From contig VXSB01000035.1 in the NCBI GenBank assembly GCA_009838175.1, forward strand, positions 30,161-94,160: 64,000 bases of DNA. The letters are read 5' to 3'. Each line of letters starts with the position of its first letter. The first letter of the stretch is position 1. The position numbers and the translations under genes are program-made. Positions 19,183-29,359 of this stretch are shown piece by piece. The notes beneath the pieces are model-generated. The model was given only the letters and a program-made list of their open reading frames with translations. It was not told the DNA's origin and did not search any database. This DNA is from Chloroflexota bacterium (GTDB taxonomy: Bacteria > Chloroflexota > Dehalococcoidia > Lucifugimonadales > Lucifugimonadaceae).

Positions 19183-20343
19183 TTAGTGATGGGCTGGGAT
19201 CCAGCCGCGGTTTTGGCGCCAGTCAGGGGTGAGGTCGGAGAAGCGGTTGAGGGTTAGGCCGGAGATGTCGATGTCGGATTTGCCGTGGAGGACTAGGTCG
19301 CTGACTACTTTGCCAGTGGCGGGTGCGATTCCGAATCCGTGGGCGGAGGCGGTGACGATGATGTAGTTGCTGGGTGAGTCTGGGATGTCGATGATGGGCA
19401 TGTAGTCCGGGGCCTGTTCGACGATTCCGGCCCAGCTTCGGATGACGGGGACATCGGCTACTGCCGGGAGGAGTTCGGCGAGGCGTCTGGCGATGTTTCT
19501 GATGAGGGGGGTGTTGGGCTTGGCGGGATCGGAGGTCAGGTCGACGTCTATCCACTCGTGGGCTCCGCCTCCGAAGAGCAGATTGCCTCTGGCGGCTTGT
19601 CGACCGTAGAGTCCGTTGCCGACGAGGGCGATGTCGAAGAGTGGGTCTAGGGGAGCGGTGGCGATTATCTCGACTCTTGCTGGTGCGACGGGGACGTGAA
19701 CGCCAACCATGTCCGCGAGGAGTGCGGTCTGGGGGCCGGCTGCGGCGACTACGAAATCGGCGGCGATGTCGCCAACGGTCGTTTCGACAGAGGTTACCTT
19801 GTCGTCTTTAACGTTGATTCCAGTTACTGCAGTGTTCTGATAGAGCCTGCCGCCGAGGTCTTGGAATGCCCATGCGAATGCTTGGACCGCGCGTTGGGGA
19901 TTGGCGTGGCCGCCGTTTGCGAAGAAGAGCCCGCCGAGCGTCCGTCCGGATATTCCGGGTATCAATTCGCTGATCTGGGAAGGGTCGAGTTGTTCGACGC
20001 TGATGCCGTGTCGCTGGGCGTGGTCGCGTTCAGTGAAGATGTCGCCCATCTCCTCTTCGGACACTGCGACTTGGATTCTGCCCTGATGAATGAACTCGGT
20101 GGGAAAGCCAAGTTCGTCGTCAAGGGTTGCCCATAACCTGACGGATTCGACGGCGAGCGGTATAAGGGCGGGTTCGTCAGTGCGTTCGCTGATCATTCCG
20201 CCGTTTCGACCCGATGCCTCGCCGCCGACCATTCCTTTTTCGACGACTACGACGTCCTTACCGGCTTTGGCGAGGAAGTAGGCTGAGCTCAAGCCTGAAA
20301 CGCCACCGCCGATAATGACTATTTCTGCTCTGTCTACGGGCAT
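19183..20343 (-). CDS. FAD-dependent oxidoreductase, glycine/D-amino acid oxidase (DAO) type
   Basis: MPVDRAEIVIIGGGVSGLSSAYFLAKAGKDVVVVEKGMVGGEASGRNGGMISE. Confidence 0.9.
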   Translation of the reverse strand: MPVDRAEIVIIGGGVSGLSSAYFLAKAGKDVVVVEKGMVGGEASGRNGGMISERTDEPALIPLAVESVRLWATLDDELGFPTEFIHQGRIQVAVSEEEMGDIFTERDHAQRHGISVEQLDPSQISELIPGISGRTLGGLFFANGGHANPQRAVQAFAWAFQDLGGRLYQNTAVTGINVKDDKVTSVETTVGDIAADFVVAAAGPQTALLADMVGVHVPVAPARVEIIATAPLDPLFDIALVGNGLYGRQAARGNLLFGGGAHEWIDVDLTSDPAKPNTPLIRNIARRLAELLPAVADVPVIRSWAGIVEQAPDYMPIIDIPDSPSNYIIVTASAHGFGIAPATGKVVSDLVLHGKSDIDISGLTLNRFSDLTPDWRQNRGWIPAHH

Positions 20344-20346
20344 TCG

Positions 20347-21882
20347 CTATCCCAGCACTTTGTTGTTTGGGCTGAACCACTTGGGCCACTCGTTGCGTAC
20401 ATCTTCGGATTCGTCGTCGGGCCATATGACGTTAAGCGGCAGCGGGCGCAAAGGCGGGCGGTAGGTGCTCAAGGGCACGTCGGCAATGTCAGTGTTTGAC
20501 TCCTCTGCGAGTAGCAGGGCGACTTGCTCGCGGCAGTTTCTGCCTTGGCATGTGCCCGTTCCGGCGCGTGTCAATCGCTTGACCTGGTTCGGGTTGACCG
20601 GGTTGTCTTTGAGTTGAGTTTGGAGGTTGCGACGGTTCATCTGCTCCGATTCCCACTCGAGATAGCGTGGAGGTTCCAAGCCGATGATCTCGGAACGCGT
20701 TATCTCCTCGCACTGGCAGGCGAAGGTGTCCTGACCGGCGGCGTTGGCTAGTGAGTGGAGCCATTGTTTCCAGATCGTATGGACTTGTGTGGGCCCCCTT
20801 TGTCCTTCGGACATTTCCCCCTTTAACGGGGGAAACCCTTTGGTTGTAGCGCCTAGAGATTCCGCAGCGGCGATTCCGGCGATGCGGCCTTGATTGCGGG
20901 CGATGTCGGGATTGTGGACCATTGCTTCATGGAAGCCTGCGGCATCGCCAGCGACGAATACGCCATATACGCTGGTCCGCATCCGGTCATCGTGAGTCGG
21001 CACATAGCCGCCAAGTTCGGACTTGAAGGTGAGGTCGCAGTCGAGAAGGCTGAGGATTTCGATATTTGGGACGAGTCCGATGGCTAGGCAGACGGTGTCG
21101 GCTGTGATGACCTTTTCGGTGCCGGCAATAGGTTCAAGATTGTCGTCGATTTCGACCAGCACTACAGATTGGATATCGCCGTTGTTACCGACTGCTTGCT
21201 TGACGGTATGGGAGGTGTAGAGTTCGGTGGCTTTGGATTGCAGGAGCGTCGCAAGAGTTTTCTCGCCGCGCATGGAGGGTGCAATGTCTACGATGGCGGC
21301 AACGTCGATGCCGTTATCGAGTGCCATTTTTGCGGTTTTGAGGCCGAGCAAGCCTCCACCGAGGATGACCATGCGTTGTGCGGAGAGTGCCTGATACCGG
21401 CTCATCAGCGAATGAGCGCCGTTGGCTCCCATCGCTCCAGCGAGGTCACAACCCGCGAATCCGAAGGACAGATCACGGGACCCGGTGGCGACGATGAGGC
21501 GGTCGTACTTCATCATCCAAGACCGTTCGTGGTCTGCTAGTCCGATCTGGGGGCCGTCGAGAAGCCTGCTGTTTTGGGAGTTGCGGAATGCGCCCCATAC
21601 GCAGGTGCCGAGTTGGATGTCTACACCGGCTTCTTCAGCCTCGCTTATTGCTTCATATTGGGCTTCGTTGGTCGCGGCTACTCGCTCCATCATTAGCGCT
21701 CTGTCGCGAAGCACGTTATTGAACCTTTGACCGAAAAACAGAGGGACATTCAGTCCAGCCATGGAAGTCGGTACCGGGTTTTCGTCGATGAGGGTGACTG
21801 GAACACCGGCTTTGGCGGCTTCGATGGCGGCGGCCGTACCCGACACCCCCGCACCCACTACGACAAGTGGTCTGGATTCCAT
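20347..21882 (-). CDS. NAD(P)/FAD-dependent oxidoreductase with C-terminal BFD-like [2Fe-2S] region (opine oxidase/HcnB-like subunit)
   Basis: MESRPLVVVGAGVSGTAAAIEAAKAGVPVTLIDE; FACQCEEITRSEI...GTGTCQGRNCREQ. Confidence 0.85.
   Translation of the reverse strand: MESRPLVVVGAGVSGTAAAIEAAKAGVPVTLIDENPVPTSMAGLNVPLFFGQRFNNVLRDRALMMERVAATNEAQYEAISEAEEAGVDIQLGTCVWGAFRNSQNSRLLDGPQIGLADHERSWMMKYDRLIVATGSRDLSFGFAGCDLAGAMGANGAHSLMSRYQALSAQRMVILGGGLLGLKTAKMALDNGIDVAAIVDIAPSMRGEKTLATLLQSKATELYTSHTVKQAVGNNGDIQSVVLVEIDDNLEPIAGTEKVITADTVCLAIGLVPNIEILSLLDCDLTFKSELGGYVPTHDDRMRTSVYGVFVAGDAAGFHEAMVHNPDIARNQGRIAGIAAAESLGATTKGFPPLKGEMSEGQRGPTQVHTIWKQWLHSLANAAGQDTFACQCEEITRSEIIGLEPPRYLEWESEQMNRRNLQTQLKDNPVNPNQVKRLTRAGTGTCQGRNCREQVALLLAEESNTDIADVPLSTYRPPLRPLPLNVIWPDDESEDVRNEWPKWFSPNNKVLG
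20792..20838. repeat. Palindromic repeat inside a coding sequence (encodes FPPLKGEMSEGQRGP)
   Basis: ggccccctttgtccttcggacatttccccctttaacgggggaaaccc; two hairpins, tgtccttcggaca and tccccctttaacggggga. Confidence 0.75.
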
Positions 21883-21911
21883 GTGAGGTCCTTTATGTTG
21901 TCCTCGACCGG

Positions 21912-22964
21912 TCAGCACCCGTTTACGCGATCGGGTAGGGCGGTGCTGAGGGCTTTAGTGTAGTTGGCTCCGAAACCGCAGCAGGTGCCTATGACTTGGG
22001 CTCCTGTTTCGATCCACTTGGTGGCTTCTTGGGTCAACTCATCCGCGGTCTCTTCATTGGCTACGCTGCTGTCTTGCCAGGTCTCGAGGTAATCGGTTCT
22101 GCCGGCGTCGGGGTAGAGGACGACGGTGCCAGACCACTGGTCGAGAACGACTTGGAGGGCGGCGGCGGTCTCGGATATTCGGCTGTGGAAGACGCTGATG
22201 GCGTCGGGGTTGAGCGATGCGACCTCTTTGACGCCTTCGGCGAGGGTCATGTCGTAGTTGACGGACCGCCAGCTGGATGTCCATAGGGGCATTCCCATAC
22301 CGCTACTGTAGGCATTGCGCTCGTCGCCGAAATTCATTCTGACCGTCTCTCCGTCATCCGCTACGGATGCGGTGAAACCGACCCAGACCGGTAGGCCAGT
22401 CGCCTTTGCGGCTTCGGCGGCGATCATTCGGGAATCGTTATCGGCCCACATGTTCTCCATGATGAAGAGGTCGATGCCAGACTCGGCGAGGATGTCGGCC
22501 TGCTCATCGGAGTAGGCACGAAGCTCCTCAGCAGGGAGACTAGCGCCGTATCCGAAGCCGGTACCGCCCAGAAGTGTGCCGGTCCTCTGATCTCGGACGG
22601 GAATCCGGCACGAGATGGAACCAGCGATGTAGACGGGTTTTTCGACCTCTACCCGGTCTCGTGCTTCCCGTGCGGCGTCGACGGCGCGGACGTTAATCTC
22701 CCTCACCAGGTCCGGGTAGCCCGATGCCTCGAGCGCGGGGCGAATGGTGTTGAAGGTGTTGGTTGTGATGACGTCGGCACCTGCCCGTATGTAACGCTCA
22801 TGCATCTGCCGCACGGTGGAAGGGTGCGTGTAGTTGCCGGGTCCGCACCACGCGGCGGGGTGCATGGGCACGCCCATGGACTGGAGCTCGGTACCGATGG
22901 CACCGTCCAAGATGATCACCTCACCGTTGTCGATGCGGTGCTTCAGTTGTTCGTAGTTGGCCAT
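21912..22964 (-). CDS. Homocysteine S-methyltransferase family protein
   Basis: VIILDGAIGTELQSMGVPMHPAAWCG...VITTNTFNT...ETGAQVIGTCCGFG zinc-site CC motif. Confidence 0.9.
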   Translation of the reverse strand: MANYEQLKHRIDNGEVIILDGAIGTELQSMGVPMHPAAWCGPGNYTHPSTVRQMHERYIRAGADVITTNTFNTIRPALEASGYPDLVREINVRAVDAAREARDRVEVEKPVYIAGSISCRIPVRDQRTGTLLGGTGFGYGASLPAEELRAYSDEQADILAESGIDLFIMENMWADNDSRMIAAEAAKATGLPVWVGFTASVADDGETVRMNFGDERNAYSSGMGMPLWTSSWRSVNYDMTLAEGVKEVASLNPDAISVFHSRISETAAALQVVLDQWSGTVVLYPDAGRTDYLETWQDSSVANEETADELTQEATKWIETGAQVIGTCCGFGANYTKALSTALPDRVNGC

Positions 22965-23161
22965 TACTCGAACCTCCCCCTCGTTGTCTGATGGGGCTCA
23001 GTGCTGTATGCGTTGGATGCCACATATTATGCGGCGCGAATCGGTAGAACGCGCGGCACTTGAAGGATGATTTCGTAAGTTATTTGGCTGATGATGTCGG
23101 CGATCGATCAGCTAGGGATGGTTGCGTTCGAGAATGAACTGATGATTTCGGTTGAGGGAAT

Positions 23162-23776
23162 TTAAGACTCAGCTAAACCGAGCATTGCTAGAACCTTTTC
23201 GGCGATTTCCATCGCGTCGGATCGCTGGACATCGAGGAGGGTGAAGCCGTGGCAGTTAACGGCTTCGACCATCAGTGCGTTGTATGCGATCGTGCGTTTG
23301 AGGAACTTGTCGATCATCGTTTGTTCGCGAATGGATTTCGAGCTGTATAGGCTGTTGGCGTGGATTCGTTGGCGGAAAAGTTCGTCGCTGGCAGTGAGCC
23401 ATACTGCGCCGATCTTGTCGAAGTCTAGGCTCGTCGTAAATTCGGGCCATAATGCAGACCCCTCTAGGACTACTCCGTTCGGGGATGAATTGTCGGAGTG
23501 CGACGCGATGATGGACTCTACCTTTGGCCAGACGTTGACCCAGTAGTGACGGAGGACGTCCTCGATCAACTCATCGACTGAGAGGCAGAGGTAGTGCTCC
23601 GCTACGTCGTCTGGCACCTTGTCTGGTGCTGACCTCCAGGGTCGGCCGGGATGACGCGCAAGGCTGTCGGTGGATACGTGTGTCCAGCCCAAGGCAATTG
23701 CTAACGATGCGGCGATGGTCGATTTACCGACGTGGGATGATCCGCCGATGAGGATTACTTTTGGGACAGTATCCAT
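23162..23776 (-). CDS. P-loop kinase-like protein (2-phosphoglycerate kinase-like)
   Basis: VILIGGSSHVGKSTIAASLAIALGWTHVSTDSLARHPGRPW. Confidence 0.75.
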   Translation of the reverse strand: MDTVPKVILIGGSSHVGKSTIAASLAIALGWTHVSTDSLARHPGRPWRSAPDKVPDDVAEHYLCLSVDELIEDVLRHYWVNVWPKVESIIASHSDNSSPNGVVLEGSALWPEFTTSLDFDKIGAVWLTASDELFRQRIHANSLYSSKSIREQTMIDKFLKRTIAYNALMVEAVNCHGFTLLDVQRSDAMEIAEKVLAMLGLAES

Positions 23777-25014
23777 GTCAGCAGTTCGTCTAGGAAAGTA
23801 TCGCCATAGCCCGGTGAATGGTTACTGCCTTTGCCTGTCCAAAGCTCGATGCTGATTCCGTCGGGACAGCCCGAATCCACGCGGAATGTTTGGGTTTCTG
23901 AGCCTTGAGTGTATCGGTCGAGGTCGAGGATGGCGTAGGGTTCGGGGTTTTCGGGCCAGCTGCAGCCGGCGCGTTGGCTCCAGCGCGTCACCATGTCTGT
24001 AGCGCTGGCGTAGAATGCTCGTTTGCCGTCGCCTTTTTCGCTATCTTGGGCATCTGGCTCGGCCGCGTCGCCGTCGAAGCGGATCACTTCGTCTGCGGTG
24101 CCGTGGATTTGTAGCACGGAGACTGGCGATGCGCCGTCGCAGCTGGAGTCTTCAACGTAGCTGGTGCCTGCGAGACTGGCGACGGCGCGGAGACCAGGGA
24201 GTCGTTTGCATGCCATGTGGTGCGCCATGAAGCCGCCGTTGGAGTAGCCGAAGAAGTAGATGTGGCCGAAATCTTTGAGCAACATTGCTTGCGTCACAAG
24301 ATCGGTGAGATAGGCGACATCGTCCTCGCCGGACTTGCCACCGTCGCAGCAGTGATCGGTGGGGTTCCAAAAGGGATTTCCTTGGGCGTCTAGCGAACCA
24401 GTGGGCAGTAGGAGGGCGAAGCCGTGGGTATTGATGCGTTCCTGAAGGGGGAAGTAAGCGGAATGGTCGGCGGAGTTTCCGCCGTAGCCGTGAAGTGAGA
24501 CGATGAGTGGGGTTTCGCCATCGATGAATTCCTGAGGGGTAACGAGGACGGTGCGGTCTCGGCGTCCGGGGTGTTCGATGTAGTGAACCACGCCTCCGGC
24601 ATCTTCGGCAAGGATGGCGGTTCTTTCGACGGTAGTGCCTTCGGGGAGCGTCAACTTATCGCCTTTGCCCTCAGACCACTCGTCACTCTTTGACCATTGC
24701 TCCTTATCGGGGAAGTCGGACTCAGATTTGGATTCGGCATCCTCGAGTTTCTGTTGAAGAGTGGCGATTTCGCGATTGAGTTCGGCGTTTTCGCTTTGGA
24801 CAGCTTGTAGCGACTCTTGTAGGGCTTGGACGGTTGCCTCCAGTTCGAGTAATCGTTCGTCGCTGGAGGGATCTTCGTCTGCGGCGGTACATGCCAGCAG
24901 GGCGGCGAACAGGATGCAGAGTGCCGATGTAGCTGCGATGTATCGCATGCATTTTGCCGCTATGGATGCTTGGGAGAGCCTGTTGCCGACTAGGTGTGAC
25001 TCGAGGGTTGGCAT
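23755..25014 (-). CDS. PHB depolymerase-family esterase, predicted lipoprotein
   Basis: Lipobox-like LLAC; LIVSLHGYGGNSADHS...FFGYSNGGFMAHHMACKRLPGLRAVASLAG; start uncertain (25014 or 24948). Confidence 0.8.
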   Translation of the reverse strand: MPTLESHLVGNRLSQASIAAKCMRYIAATSALCILFAALLACTAADEDPSSDERLLELEATVQALQESLQAVQSENAELNREIATLQQKLEDAESKSESDFPDKEQWSKSDEWSEGKGDKLTLPEGTTVERTAILAEDAGGVVHYIEHPGRRDRTVLVTPQEFIDGETPLIVSLHGYGGNSADHSAYFPLQERINTHGFALLLPTGSLDAQGNPFWNPTDHCCDGGKSGEDDVAYLTDLVTQAMLLKDFGHIYFFGYSNGGFMAHHMACKRLPGLRAVASLAGTSYVEDSSCDGASPVSVLQIHGTADEVIRFDGDAAEPDAQDSEKGDGKRAFYASATDMVTRWSQRAGCSWPENPEPYAILDLDRYTQGSETQTFRVDSGCPDGISIELWTGKGSNHSPGYGDTFLDELLTWILSQK

Positions 25015-25061
25015 TTGTCCAAGGGTAGATGTTGGCTTGGAGCACGCAATGAAAAAGATCG

Positions 25062-25709
25062 TCATAAAGGACGGAACTGGGCTTGGAACTGATCGCAGAT
25101 TCGAGCGACCTCGTCACTGACTTTCTCTGAAGTTACAAAGCACGAGAGTCGCCAAACTCTTTGGGTTTCAGGATGGGAAATGACTGCCGCGATCATTCCT
25201 TGAGGCAAATTTTGGATATAACGGTCGTAACTTTGAACTTGACCGCGCCAACTTGCTGACTGTATTCCAACTCGTTCTGTAACTACTACCGCGTCAAACT
25301 CCGCGAGCCTGATGCCGTCCTCGGTCCAAGACATCAACACTTCCTTAGGATCCGCTTGGGCGGACACTCCGTCTGCCCAGACTATTATGAGTACCGCCTC
25401 CCGCTCCCCAGCGGTTTCTAATTCGCGTCTCATGGAGAAATCTGGGAGGTCTGGCGGAGGGCCCCTATCGTTTGGCGTCGCATCGTCCCGCAGTGTCGCG
25501 GGTGTAGGTATGACGCTGAATCCGGATGGGATCTGCCACTCCGAATCACCGGCTATGGTGACAGTCGTGCCTGAAGTGGAAACGGTGTTAGTTGAATTTA
25601 CGCAGGCGATGAGAAGGATACAGAGTGCCGATATAGTGAGAAATCGTAGCCTGTCGGTACCGATGGCTCCAAGGATGAGGATAGGGCTGATGCCGCGAAG
25701 AGTAGCCAT
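25062..25709 (-). CDS. Predicted lipoprotein of unknown function
   Basis: Hydrophobic leader FLTISALCILLIAC with lipobox-like end; no family recognised. Confidence 0.65.
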   Translation of the reverse strand: MATLRGISPILILGAIGTDRLRFLTISALCILLIACVNSTNTVSTSGTTVTIAGDSEWQIPSGFSVIPTPATLRDDATPNDRGPPPDLPDFSMRRELETAGEREAVLIIVWADGVSAQADPKEVLMSWTEDGIRLAEFDAVVVTERVGIQSASWRGQVQSYDRYIQNLPQGMIAAVISHPETQRVWRLSCFVTSEKVSDEVARICDQFQAQFRPL

Positions 25710-25760
25710 TTTTCCAAGAGTAGAACAGAGCTGCCTTGGACCGCTCTGGTTGGACGTTCT

Positions 25761-27491
25761 CTAATAGCCGCGGGCTTCGTCAGGGCCGAAGGGGTGCACG
25801 CCGGCGTGTAGGAGGCCAGTATCGGGGTCGATCATGACGCCGCGCGGTCGGGAGAACCCTCCACCGGTAGAGGGTTCAGGAACGACAGAGACGTTGTGGC
25901 CCATGCGGGCAAGTGTTTCGACTGTCTGCGAGTCGATTCGGTGGTCGATGAAGGTTTCGCGTTCGGCTGCGTCGACGCTCGGTGCCGTGATTGCTTCCTG
26001 CATGGTCATTCCAAAGTCGATGACGTTGGAGATGACGTGTGCGATGCGGCAGATGATTCTGCGTCCGCCGGGGGCTCCGACGGTTAGGAAGGATTTGCTG
26101 TTCTTCAGTGCGACGACTGGTGACATGTTGTTGAGGCCGCGTTTGAAACCAGCGATCGAGTTCGCCGCGCCGGGTTTGGGGTTGAAGACGACCATGCCGT
26201 TGCTGAGAAGTACGCCGGTGCCGGGCACGATGACGCTGGATCCGAATCCTCCGACTGCGGTCTGGGTGCAGGCGACCATGTTCCTGTCGCGGTCGATGAC
26301 GCTGAAGTGGGTTGTGCAGTCGCCTTCGCTAGGTGGCGATGCTGACAACGCTTGATCGGGCCGCGGTTGCGGGTCGTAGTTCCAAGGATCGTGGAGAGGA
26401 TTGTCGATGTAGGCGACCCACGGTTGCAGCTCGCGTTCGTGCTCTAGATTGGCGGTGTCGGTATCTATGGAGTTGGAGATATGCCGGGCGTAGTCTTTGG
26501 ACAGGAGCCCTTCGAACGGTACTGGGACGAACTCTGGATCGCCGACGAAGCTGTAGCGGTCGGCGAAGGCGTGTCGAGCCGCTTCGATGAAGAGGTGAAG
26601 GTGCTCAGGCGAACCGTGTTCGCGCAGATCGAAGTTCTCCAAGATGTTGAGGGTCTGGAGCGTCGTGATCGTGCCGGCTGTGACGGGGCAGGTGAGCAGT
26701 TCGTAGCCCCTGTAATGGGTGTTAACTGGATGACGCACTTCTGCCTCGTATTCGGCGAGGTCGCGCGCAGTCAGTAGCCCGTCGTTTCGTCGCATCTCCT
26801 CGTCGATGGCAGCGGCGATCTCGCCTTTGTGCAGGGCGTTTTTGCCCTTTTTGCTGATCCGTTCGAGAGTGTCGGCTAGGTCGCGTTGAACGACTTTTGC
26901 CCCGGGCGGCGGGGGATATCCGTCGGGCATAAAGACGCGCGCGGTCTCTTTGTACCGAGCAAGGTTCGGCATGTTGCTGGCGATCTGCAAACGGATGGAG
27001 GGGTCTGCCTCGAAGCCTTGTCGGGCATAATGGACCGCTGGCTCCAGCAGCAACTCGAGCGGGAGGGAGCCGAACAGTTCGTGGGCGCGGCACATGCCAG
27101 CCGTGACCCCGGGCACGCCTGCGGAGCGGTGTCCGATGGCGTTGGCTTGTTCTTCGACTTCGTATATTCCGTTGCCTGTAACAGCTTGGCCGATGACGCG
27201 GAATGTGTCGGGCGTTGCTGCCTGTGGGGCGCGGTGACCGTAGTCGATGGCGACGGTTCGTCGTTCGGCTGCGATGTAGACGATCATCTGACCGTGACCA
27301 GCGATGGACGAGCTTGCGGGTTCGACCACGTTGAGGCAGAAGCCAGTGGCGATTGCGGCGTCTACTGCGTTGCCGCCGCTCTTGAGGATGTCGACGCCGA
27401 CCTGAGCGGCGACGGGGTGAGCAGTAGCGACTGCGCCGTGCTCTACGACGACTTCGTCTTTGTCGGGTCGGTAGACGCTATGAGTGTTCAT
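25761..27491 (-). CDS. Gamma-glutamyltransferase family protein
   Basis: VAAQVGVDILKSGGNAVDAAIATGFCLNVVEP; CTTHFSVIDRDRNMVACTQT; GAPGGRRIICRIAHV. Confidence 0.92.
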   Translation of the reverse strand: MNTHSVYRPDKDEVVVEHGAVATAHPVAAQVGVDILKSGGNAVDAAIATGFCLNVVEPASSSIAGHGQMIVYIAAERRTVAIDYGHRAPQAATPDTFRVIGQAVTGNGIYEVEEQANAIGHRSAGVPGVTAGMCRAHELFGSLPLELLLEPAVHYARQGFEADPSIRLQIASNMPNLARYKETARVFMPDGYPPPPGAKVVQRDLADTLERISKKGKNALHKGEIAAAIDEEMRRNDGLLTARDLAEYEAEVRHPVNTHYRGYELLTCPVTAGTITTLQTLNILENFDLREHGSPEHLHLFIEAARHAFADRYSFVGDPEFVPVPFEGLLSKDYARHISNSIDTDTANLEHERELQPWVAYIDNPLHDPWNYDPQPRPDQALSASPPSEGDCTTHFSVIDRDRNMVACTQTAVGGFGSSVIVPGTGVLLSNGMVVFNPKPGAANSIAGFKRGLNNMSPVVALKNSKSFLTVGAPGGRRIICRIAHVISNVIDFGMTMQEAITAPSVDAAERETFIDHRIDSQTVETLARMGHNVSVVPEPSTGGGFSRPRGVMIDPDTGLLHAGVHPFGPDEARGY

Positions 27492-27811
27492 GGGTTCAAA
27501 CCAACTACCAATGCGATCTCTTTGGTCGTCTATGCAGTTGAACTGAGGTCTGTATTAGGGTAGCGCGTCCGAATTATGATCCCTCTAGACAGGGAGTTGT
27601 GTCCGAGCTTGTATGGAGGGTTATCTGGTGTGCCGTGTATACTTTGGATAGCGGTGATCGTTTAACGAAAAGACCGCAAAACGGTCGGAGGGACTAGGAT
27701 GCGATGTCGCACGTGGTAGCCGCATCCTTGGTTTTACCGCTTTTCCAAGGCGAACCTCCGGCCTGCTTGATTCTAGGGTGGTAATCGGGGTTAGTAAGGG
27801 GCTGTTGGCGT

Positions 27812-29359
27812 TCAACTGGATAGGTCTTCGAGGACGATGTGCGCCGCGTTGTGGCCGGGAGCACCGGTTACTTCACCGCCGGGGTGGCCACCTGCGCCGC
27901 AGAGGTAGAGGTTCTTGATGGGTGAACGGTAGTCGGACCATCCGGGCAGAGGGCGGCGGGACATCATCTGCTGCGGGATCATGTCGAGGTGGCGAATGTT
28001 GCCGTCGGTGAGTCCGATGCGTTCCTCGATGTCTTCTGGAGTGAGCAGCGTCCAGTCGATGATGGCGTCTCTGAAGTTGGGTGCGAATTGTGTCACGTAG
28101 TCGATGAGCCACTCGCCGTATTGCTCTCGCATGTCCGACCATGGTCCGTCGGGAAGGTGCGGCGGCAGGTAGTAGACCCACAGCGATAGGACATGGTGGC
28201 CTTCGGGCGCGACTGTCTTGTCGTACACCGACGGGGTCTGGAGCTGCATGATGGGGGTTTCCGTTATGCGTCCGTTCTGCGCGTCGTTCCAAGCGTTTTG
28301 ACACTGGTCGATTGACGGGCTGAGAGTCATCATCGCCAAGTGCTCCGGGTTGAAGTCCGCGCCGAGATGTCGGGAGAAATCGGGAAGCTCTTTCATAGCG
28401 CACAGGAACTTGGCGGAAGCGGCCTGTGTCTTGAGCGCCTTCACCTCGTCGATGAAGTCGTCGTCGAGGTCGGACTCGTCGATGAGCTTGAGGTAGGTAC
28501 GCTTCGGATCGGCGTTCGAGAGTACGATATCGGCTTCGATCACCTCGCCGTCTTCGAGTTCGACACCAGTTGCCTTGCCATCCGTGGCGAGAATGCGCTT
28601 CACCGGTGTTTCCGTCCGAATAGACACGCCAGATGCCTCGGCGGATCGTGCGAGCGATTGAGTGATTCCGCCCATGCCGCCGCGGACGATCCCGTAGTTC
28701 TCGGTGTCTTCGCGGAAGGCACTGAAGCGGTATAGAGCGGTTATGTATGCGCTGCCGGGTGCGGATATGTCGCCCATGTCGAATGCGCCGATGGCGACCG
28801 CCGCCTTCACTTCGTCGGATACGAAGTAGCGTTCAACCAGCTCTCTGAGCGGGACGGTGAGGAGTGTCTCTAGGAGTTCTTCTTCGCCTTCATCGCGGAA
28901 CCGCGCTGCGAGTTCGGCGAGGGAGGGGGGCGGGCCGAGGTAGTAGTCGCTGAGTATCCGTACGGCACGGTGCCAGAAGTTGGCCCATTCAAACCAGGCG
29001 ACGGCGTCCTCAGGCGATTGTCCAGCAAGGTCCTCCACCGTCTTGGCGTCGTCGTGCCAGAAAGTGAGCGCCTTTCCGTTGGGGTAGGGATGGACGCGTC
29101 CCGGGTCAATAGGGTAGACGTGGAAGCCGTGCTTGCGCATCTCAAGGTCGTCGATGACCTTCTTCTGAAGGATGTGGCAGACGTATGAGCAGGTCGAGAT
29201 GTGGTAGCCGGGGAACCACTCCTCGGTGACGACGGCACCACCGACGACGTGCCTGCGCTCCAGCACTTGGACGTTCAGCCCGGCACGTGCGAGGTATCCG
29301 GCGGCGACCAGTCCGTTGTGCCCGGCACCGACAATGACGACCTTTGTGTTCTGGGCCAT
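27812..29359 (-). CDS. Phytoene desaturase-type NAD(P)/FAD oxidoreductase (PYROXD2-like)
   Basis: KVVIVGAGHNGLVAAGYLARAGLNVQVLERRHVVGGAVVTEEWFPGYH; NLYLCGAGGHPGGEVTGAPGHNAA. Confidence 0.9.
   Translation of the reverse strand: MAQNTKVVIVGAGHNGLVAAGYLARAGLNVQVLERRHVVGGAVVTEEWFPGYHISTCSYVCHILQKKVIDDLEMRKHGFHVYPIDPGRVHPYPNGKALTFWHDDAKTVEDLAGQSPEDAVAWFEWANFWHRAVRILSDYYLGPPPSLAELAARFRDEGEEELLETLLTVPLRELVERYFVSDEVKAAVAIGAFDMGDISAPGSAYITALYRFSAFREDTENYGIVRGGMGGITQSLARSAEASGVSIRTETPVKRILATDGKATGVELEDGEVIEADIVLSNADPKRTYLKLIDESDLDDDFIDEVKALKTQAASAKFLCAMKELPDFSRHLGADFNPEHLAMMTLSPSIDQCQNAWNDAQNGRITETPIMQLQTPSVYDKTVAPEGHHVLSLWVYYLPPHLPDGPWSDMREQYGEWLIDYVTQFAPNFRDAIIDWTLLTPEDIEERIGLTDGNIRHLDMIPQQMMSRRPLPGWSDYRSPIKNLYLCGAGGHPGGEVTGAPGHNAAHIVLEDLSS

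Noticed and set aside
27621-27815. 64-aa minus-strand ORF between the GGT and desaturase genes
   Set aside because: No recognisable family or conserved features; likely non-coding.
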